39,845 nt of DNA from NCBI GenBank assembly GCA_021294835.1, contig JAJTDF010000035.1:1-39845 (forward strand). Reading direction: 5' to 3'. Below, piece after piece: positions 35,469-39,845 of the stretch (position 1 is its first letter; each line of letters starts with the position of its first letter). Source of the stretch: Planctomycetaceae bacterium. GTDB lineage: Bacteria; Planctomycetota; Phycisphaerae; Phycisphaerales; UBA1924. Under the pieces are notes generated by a model. That model was given only the letters and a program-made list of their open reading frames with translations. It was not told the origin of the DNA and did not search any database. Made by a program: the position numbers and the translations under genes.

Positions 35469-37319
35469 TCACCCGCCCTTGGCCGCGAGCTTGGCCCAAT
35501 CGTCCTTCAGGCTCACCGTGCGGTTGAACACCGGCTTGCCCGGCGCGCTGTCCGGGTCCACCGTGAAGTAGCCCAGCCGCTCGAACTGGTACGCCTCGCC
35601 CGGCTTGGCGGTCGCCAGCACCGGGTCCAGCTTCGCGTCCGTCAGCACCGTCAGCGAGTCGGGGTTCAAGTCGTCCTCCCACTTGCCCGTCCGCTCACCG
35701 GGGAACTCGGCCTTGAACAGCCGGTCAAACAGCCGCACCTCGCCAGCGATGGCGTGCTCGGCGCTCACCCAGTGCAGCGTCGCCTTCACCTTGCGGGGCG
35801 GCTCGCCATTCGGCCCCGCCGGGGCATCGCCCCCGCGCGTCGCCGGGTCATACGTGCACCGCACCGCGGTGATGTTCCCCGCGCTGTCCTTCTCCACCCC
35901 CGTGCAGCGGATGAAGTACGCCCACCGCAGGCGAACCTCCTGCCCGGGCGAGAGCCGGAAGAACTTCTTCGGCGGCTCCTCCATGAAGTCCTCACGCTCG
36001 ATGTACAGCGTCCCGGAGAACTTCACCTTCCGCGTCCCCGCCGCCGGGTCCTCGGGGTTGATCACAAAGTCCAGCTCGTCCACCTTCCCCGCCGGCCAGT
36101 TCTCAATCACCACCTTCAAGGGCCGCAGCACGCTCATCGCCCGCGGCGATCGCTTGTTCAAGTCCGCCCGCACCGCGTTCTCCAGCCGCCCGATGTCGAT
36201 CACCGAGTCGGTCTTGGTGACGCCGATCTCCTCGCAGAACGCCCGCAACGCCGCCGGCGTGTAGCCGCGCCGCCGCATGCCGCTCAACGTCGGCATCCGC
36301 GGGTCGTCCCACCCGCGCACCACCTTGTCGCTCACCATCCGCAGCAGGTTCCGCTTGCTCAGCACCGTGTAGTTCAGCTGCAGCTTGGCGAACTCGATCT
36401 GCCGGCTGTGCCAGATCGTCTTCCCCCACGGCCCCGAGCCGTCCTCGGTCCGCCCCTGGTTCACTGCGTTGATAAACCAGTCGTACAGCGGCCGGTGGTT
36501 CTCAAACTCCAGCGTGCAGATCGAGTGTGTCACCTTCTCAAAGCTGTCCTCAAACCCGTGCGCCCAGTCGTACATCGGGTAGATGCACCAGTCCGTGCCC
36601 GTGTTGTGGTGCTTCTCGTGCACGATGCGGTACATCACCGGGTCGCGCAGGTTGAAGTTCGGCGACGCCAGATCGATCTTCGCCCGCAGCGTCATGCTCC
36701 CGTCCGGGTGCACGCCCCGCCGCATCTCATCCAGCAGCTTCAGCGACTCGGCCGCCGGCCGGTCGCGGAACGGGCTGGTCGCCGGGATCGCCGGCGTCCC
36801 CCGCCGCTTGCTCACCTCTTCTGCCGGCAGCTCGCACACATACGCCAGCCCCTTTTTCACCAGTTCCACCGCGTAGTCGTACATCAGCCCGAACAGGTCG
36901 CTGGCGTAGAACAGCCCACCCGCGTGGTTCCCGGAGTCAAACGACCCGCCGAACGCCGAGGTCAGCCACTTCACATCCCGGATGATCGAGTCGACATACT
37001 CCTGCTCTTCCTTCTCCGGGTTGGTGTCGTCAAACCGCAGGTTGAACTTGCCGCCGTACTTCTGCGCCAGCCCATAGTTCAGGCAGATGCTCTTGGCGTG
37101 CCCCACGTGCAAATAGCCGTTGGGCTCGGGCGGAAACCGCGTCTGCACCGAAGCGCCAGCCACCCCGCCCGCGACGCCACCCCTGCCCAGGCCTCCTTGC
37201 CCCCCCAGGCCCCACCGCCCCGAGGCGATGTCGGCCTTGATGATCTCGTCGATGAAATGGTCGGGCACCGCCGGCGCCGGGCCGGACACGGATTCAGAAT
37301 GGTTCAAAGGCGTGGACAT
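35469..37319 (-). CDS. glnS: glutaminyl-tRNA synthetase
   Basis: The 616-residue enzyme charges tRNA-Gln with glutamine using ATP. The class I signatures are the HIGH-like H71-V-G-H74 in '[15 protein letters not shown]' and the KMSKS-like 'VLSKRNL' (Lys about 322). '[37 protein letters not shown]' (split in meaning over residues about 240-280) distinguishes GlnRS from GluRS, and the C-terminal part is the two-barrel anticodon-binding region. A Gly-rich insertion of about 24 residues (about 35-58) sits just before the HIGH region. The frame is otherwise full-length. No clear ribosome site precedes the ATG at 37319. truA follows three bases after the stop, so the two form an operon. Confidence 0.95.
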   Translation of the reverse strand: MSTPLNHSESVSGPAPAVPDHFIDEIIKADIASGRWGLGGQGGLGRGGVAGGVAGASVQTRFPPEPNGYLHVGHAKSICLNYGLAQKYGGKFNLRFDDTNPEKEEQEYVDSIIRDVKWLTSAFGGSFDSGNHAGGLFYASDLFGLMYDYAVELVKKGLAYVCELPAEEVSKRRGTPAIPATSPFRDRPAAESLKLLDEMRRGVHPDGSMTLRAKIDLASPNFNLRDPVMYRIVHEKHHNTGTDWCIYPMYDWAHGFEDSFEKVTHSICTLEFENHRPLYDWFINAVNQGRTEDGSGPWGKTIWHSRQIEFAKLQLNYTVLSKRNLLRMVSDKVVRGWDDPRMPTLSGMRRRGYTPAALRAFCEEIGVTKTDSVIDIGRLENAVRADLNKRSPRAMSVLRPLKVVIENWPAGKVDELDFVINPEDPAAGTRKVKFSGTLYIEREDFMEEPPKKFFRLSPGQEVRLRWAYFIRCTGVEKDSAGNITAVRCTYDPATRGGDAPAGPNGEPPRKVKATLHWVSAEHAIAGEVRLFDRLFKAEFPGERTGKWEDDLNPDSLTVLTDAKLDPVLATAKPGEAYQFERLGYFTVDPDSAPGKPVFNRTVSLKDDWAKLAAKGG

Positions 37320-37380
37320 GGTTGCTCGCGTCAGGGTATCAAATCACCCGACACGCCGCGCATCCCGCCGCATTTCCCCG

Positions 37381-37415
37381 CCCCCCCTCACCCCCCTCAC
37401 CCCCCTCACCCCCCC
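37381..37415 (-). repeat. 9-bp tandem repeat: four G-runs separated by TGA (glnS leader)
   Basis: On the + strand, C-runs of 7, 6, 6 and 7 bases are separated by TCA each time. On the minus strand, which is transcribed towards glnS, this reads as four G-runs with three-base TGA spacers, the pattern of a stable parallel G-quadruplex. It lies 62-96 bases upstream of the glnS start codon. Confidence 0.85.
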
Positions 37416-37450
37416 GCTCCCCGCCGGCCCCACCCGCACCCCGCCGCCCC

Positions 37451-38035
37451 TCACACCCCATACATGAACTCTTCCCGCACGATCTTCCCGTTCTCCACGT
37501 CGTACACCGCCACCTCTTCCATGATCGACCGCCCGCCCGTCCCCTTGTCCGTTACGTCCATGCGGAACTTCACCGCAAACGCCGTCGACCCCACAAACGG
37601 CCCCTCGCACGTGCACCCGTGCACCGCGTGCCCCTCCATCCACTCGCGGCACTTGGCCTCCACCGCCGCCCGACCCTTGAACACCATGTTCACGCCCACC
37701 CCCTCGATGGAATCAAACTGCTTGGCAAACAGCGTGTCCCAGATGGTCTGATCCGGCGTCTGGTTGTTGAACATGGAGACGAACATCTGCCCGATCTCCA
37801 TCGGCGACATCCCCTTGCCCGTGCTGATCGGCGCCGCCCCAAAACCCCCACCCCCGCCACCGCCGCCCGACTTCTTCACCGTCGCCTTGGCCTTGCTCGC
37901 CTTGGCCGACCCCTTGGCCAGCTTGGCCAACCCCTTGGCCGGCTTGGCCTTGGCCGCCTTCTTCGCCGGCGCCTTGGCGGGCTTCTTCACGCTCTTGCGG
38001 GCCTTGGCAGCAACCGAACGCGTCTTCTTCGCCAT
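37451..38035 (-). CDS. histone-H1-like Lys/Ala-rich tail fused to a SnoaL/NTF2-like domain
   Basis: Residues 1-56 are almost only Lys, Ala, Pro, Ser and Gly ('KKPAKAPAKKAAKAKPAKG' type), like the tails of bacterial histone-H1-like proteins that bind DNA or other polyanions without sequence preference. A run of eight Gly residues then links to a compact domain of about 120 residues. That domain shows the SnoaL/NTF2-like pattern: an N-terminal helix 'EIGQMFVSMFNNQTPDQTIWDTLFA', 'GRAAVEAKCREWMEG' and terminal strands 'SIMEEVAVYDVENGKIVREEFMYG'. Whether the NTF2-like pocket is catalytic is not clear. There is no signal peptide, so it should be cytoplasmic or nucleoid-associated. The start is the first ATG of the basic tail. 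It lies between dnaN and glnS on the same strand, with 131 bp to each side. Confidence 0.82.
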   Translation of the reverse strand: MAKKTRSVAAKARKSVKKPAKAPAKKAAKAKPAKGLAKLAKGSAKASKAKATVKKSGGGGGGGGFGAAPISTGKGMSPMEIGQMFVSMFNNQTPDQTIWDTLFAKQFDSIEGVGVNMVFKGRAAVEAKCREWMEGHAVHGCTCEGPFVGSTAFAVKFRMDVTDKGTGGRSIMEEVAVYDVENGKIVREEFMYGV

Positions 38036-38095
38036 TGCGCTTCCACTTTCTCAGCCGAACCGGCCGAACCGCAGCCCGCACGCATCCACTCCCGC

Positions 38096-38120
38096 CCGGC
38101 CGCACACCACGCGCGGCCGG
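38096..38120 (-). terminator. GC-rich hairpin downstream of dnaN, possible weak terminator
   Basis: CCGGCCGC and GCGGCCGG form an 8-bp perfect stem around a nine-base loop, in the spacer after the dnaN stop. No T-run follows on the minus strand, so it may be an attenuator, a processing site or no terminator at all. Confidence 0.3.
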
Positions 38121-38166
38121 CGCACCCACCCCCCGCCCCCACACCGAGCCACCGCCCCCCGCCCAC

Positions 38167-39411
38167 TCACGCAGGCAGATTCACCGGCATCACCACATAC
38201 AGGAAGTCGCTCCCGGCACGCAGCAACCCCGGCTTGTTCGGGGCCTTCATCTCCAGCGTCACCTCCGGCTCATCCACCGCCTTGAGCGCCTCGGTGATGA
38301 ACTGCGGGTTGAACGAAATCTCAATGTCATCCCCGACATACTCGCTCAGGTCGCAGTCCACTTCGCTCTCGCCCATCTCCGGCGCCCGGCTGGAGAGCCG
38401 AACCTTCTTCGCCTTGCTCGAGAACGCCATCTTCACCCCGCGCGACTCTTCGTTGGTCAGCACCGCCGCCTGCCGAACCGCCCGCGCCAGCCCCTCGGTC
38501 GTCGCCGTGATCTTCTTGTCCGAGTCCTTGGGGATCACATCCTCAAACGGCGGGAACTGCCCCTCCACCAGGGCCGATGACAGCACCGCCTTCAGCGGGC
38601 CCACCGCACCGTCACCCCCGCCCGCGCCGCCGCCCTTCTTGCCCTTGCCCTCGGCCATCGCCGGGTGGTGGATCCCGAAGAACACGCGGTTGTCGGTGAT
38701 CGCCACCTGCAGCGCGCCGTCCGGGTCCCCCGCCAGCCGCTGCAGCAGGTTCAGCGCCTTGGTCGGCACGATGCACTGCGTCGGGCCCGCCTCCTTGGCC
38801 GCCGCGTCCGCCTTCACGCTCGTCGCGCACCGCGCCAGCCGCCGGCCGTCGGTCGCCACCATCTCCAGCCGCTTGCCGTCGCGCTTCATCAGCACGCCGT
38901 TGATCGCGTACCGCGAGGTCTCCCTCGCCGTCGCGAACACCGTCCGCGCGATCAGCCGCAGCAGCGGCCCCGCCTGGTGCGTGAACACCGCCCGCGCCGG
39001 CTGCGGGGCCGAGCCCCCCACCACGGCCGCGAAGTCCGGCAAGGGCGGGTAATCCGCCGCCGGGTACGTGAACACCTTGAACCGCGAGTTCGCCCCCTTG
39101 ATCGAGCACTGCTCCCCGTCCAGTTCCAGCGTCACCGTCGGGTCGCTCTGGTCCAGCCCGCCCACGATCTGCTGCAGCTTGTGCGCCGGAACGATCGCCA
39201 CGCCCGTCTGGCTCACGTCCACCTGGTGGATCGTCAACTGCACCGACGTCTCCGCGTCCGTCCCCGCCAGCGTCAGTTCCCCCACGTTCCCGTTCTTCCC
39301 CGCCGTCAACTTCACGCACGACAACGCCGGGCTGGGCGACCGCTGCGGCACCACCGCCGCCACCACGTTCACCGCTTCCAGCAACGCCGCCCGATCGCAA
39401 ATGATCTTCAT
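38167..39411 (-). CDS. dnaN: DNA polymerase III beta subunit (sliding clamp)
   Basis: The 414-residue protein is the ring-shaped clamp that holds DNA polymerase III on DNA. It starts 'MKIICDRAALLEAVNVVAAVV' and shows the family landmarks 'TAGK...LTLAGTDAETSV', 'VPAHKLQQIVGGL', 'FKVFTYPAADYPPLP', 'FATARETSRYAINGVLM', 'VATDGRRLARC' and, at the end, 'FNPQFITEALKAV' and 'FLYVVMPVNLPA'. The start at 39411 is the family-typical one, with GGAG nine bases upstream; the frame is open further upstream but without domain sense. It is longer than the usual 365-380 residues because of insertions, including a Lys/Gly-rich one at about 252-269. dnaA is not visible nearby, so this is not the classic dnaA-dnaN arrangement within the window. 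Confidence 0.95.
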   Translation of the reverse strand: MKIICDRAALLEAVNVVAAVVPQRSPSPALSCVKLTAGKNGNVGELTLAGTDAETSVQLTIHQVDVSQTGVAIVPAHKLQQIVGGLDQSDPTVTLELDGEQCSIKGANSRFKVFTYPAADYPPLPDFAAVVGGSAPQPARAVFTHQAGPLLRLIARTVFATARETSRYAINGVLMKRDGKRLEMVATDGRRLARCATSVKADAAAKEAGPTQCIVPTKALNLLQRLAGDPDGALQVAITDNRVFFGIHHPAMAEGKGKKGGGAGGGDGAVGPLKAVLSSALVEGQFPPFEDVIPKDSDKKITATTEGLARAVRQAAVLTNEESRGVKMAFSSKAKKVRLSSRAPEMGESEVDCDLSEYVGDDIEISFNPQFITEALKAVDEPEVTLEMKAPNKPGLLRAGSDFLYVVMPVNLPA

Positions 39412-39758
39412 GCCCGCACGCTCCGCTCTGTTCCAGACCCGCCGACACCACATCCGGATGCCGCCACCGGCCTGGACCGCCAGTGTACGGCGACGACCAC
39501 CCGACCACAAGCCGCCCCTGGGCTTCCCGCCGCCCCCCCCAACCCCGCCGACCCCCCACCCCACCTCCTGACCCGCCAGCCGCCCGCCCGCTCACCGCTG
39601 CCGCCAGCATCTCCACCACTCGTCCACCGTGCCGCATCCCCAACCCCCGGTGCCACACGCGCTTGCCGGTGCTCCCCCCACCCCGCCACAACCACAACCC
39701 ATCCCCCGCCCTGCCGCGGCCCGCACCCCGCACGCTGCCCGCCCCTCCCCCACCCCCC
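39412..39758. other. 347-bp non-coding stretch upstream of dnaN
   Basis: No gene is supported. C-runs on the + strand (about 39529-39566 and 39736-39759) give G-runs in the minus-strand transcript. The region should contain the dnaN promoter, but no element or DnaA-box cluster was recognised by eye. Confidence 0.45.
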
Positions 39759-39845
39759 CTACAGCAGCACCCCCCGCTCCCGCAGCAGCAGATGCAACTC
39801 CGCCACCATCTGGTGACATGTGCCATGGGACTTCAGCCCCAGTTC
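39759..39845 (-). CDS. 3' end of an unidentified minus-strand gene, cut by the window edge
   Basis: From the right edge a frame encodes 28 residues ending at a TAG stop (39759-39761): it begins ELGLKSHGTCHQ and ends LLLRERGVLL. The composition is that of a normal amphipathic C-terminal helix rather than of the Pro/Ala/Gly-rich shadow frames around it, so a real gene is likely. Too little is present to name it. It would lie upstream of dnaN on the same strand. Confidence 0.4.
   Translation of the reverse strand, partial: ELGLKSHGTCHQMVAELHLLLRERGVLL

Noticed and set aside
34251-37751. Very long + strand frame opposite truA and glnS
   Set aside because: It is His/Pro/Arg-rich, antisense to two certain housekeeping genes, and crosses C-run spacers, as expected for high-GC DNA.

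Overview
The window is GC-rich bacterial DNA that reads as a member of the Planctomycetota, most likely a Phycisphaerae-type organism. The main reason is a repeated C-terminal module of about 70 residues with two 'DGLxTGDDFxAFIxxF' half-repeats ending in GCP. This is the pattern known as a GC-type dockerin and is carried here by five large secreted proteins. A PEP-CTERM-like tail, lamin-tail proteins, a prepilin-like protein and a TPR-type secretin fit the same group. No rRNA, tRNA, CRISPR array, transposase or prophage gene was found.

Layout. 319-7866 (+ strand): an LCAT-like alpha/beta hydrolase, a dockerin-tailed metallophosphoesterase with altered metal-ligand motifs, a 928-residue dockerin protein with a domain repeated three times, and a canonical Tat-exported metallophosphoesterase. 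7923-10625 (- strand): a cyanophycinase-like peptidase and a membrane-anchored DUF2314 protein, divergent from an unrecognised 466-residue protein (10841-12241). 12455-16214 (- strand): a rhodanese/cysteine-synthase operon and a deoxyhypusine-synthase-family enzyme. 16619-21420: three secreted surface proteins (small lamin-tail protein, dockerin protein, large triple lamin-tail dockerin protein). 21615-26623 (- strand): a prepilin-like protein and a 1193-residue secretin. 27051-28499 (- strand): an unrecognised acidic protein. 28749-32001 (+ strand): an Ig/Kelch/dockerin protein whose reading frame is broken in the Kelch region. 32104-39411 (- strand): a lipoprotein, truA, glnS, an NTF2-like protein with a histone-H1-like tail, and dnaN. 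The last 87 bases hold the end of one more gene.

How it fits together. Much of the window is devoted to the cell envelope: proteins that carry export signals and C-terminal sorting or docking modules, together with a secretin and a pseudopilin-like protein. The remainder is housekeeping (DNA replication clamp, tRNA charging and modification, sulfur assimilation). Intergenic regions carry long C-runs on the + strand, so RNAs from - strand genes have G-rich leaders. The clearest case is an exact four-run G-tract repeat upstream of glnS. Several - strand housekeeping proteins also carry Gly-rich insertions or extensions.

The points most worth a second look are the frameshift/deletion in the Kelch region (about 31501), the two-level Ig repeat (29637-30776), the altered phosphoesterase ligands (1825-3795), the H1-tail/NTF2 fusion (37451-38035), the glnS-leader G-tracts (37381-37415) and TruA read-through into a G-rich spacer.
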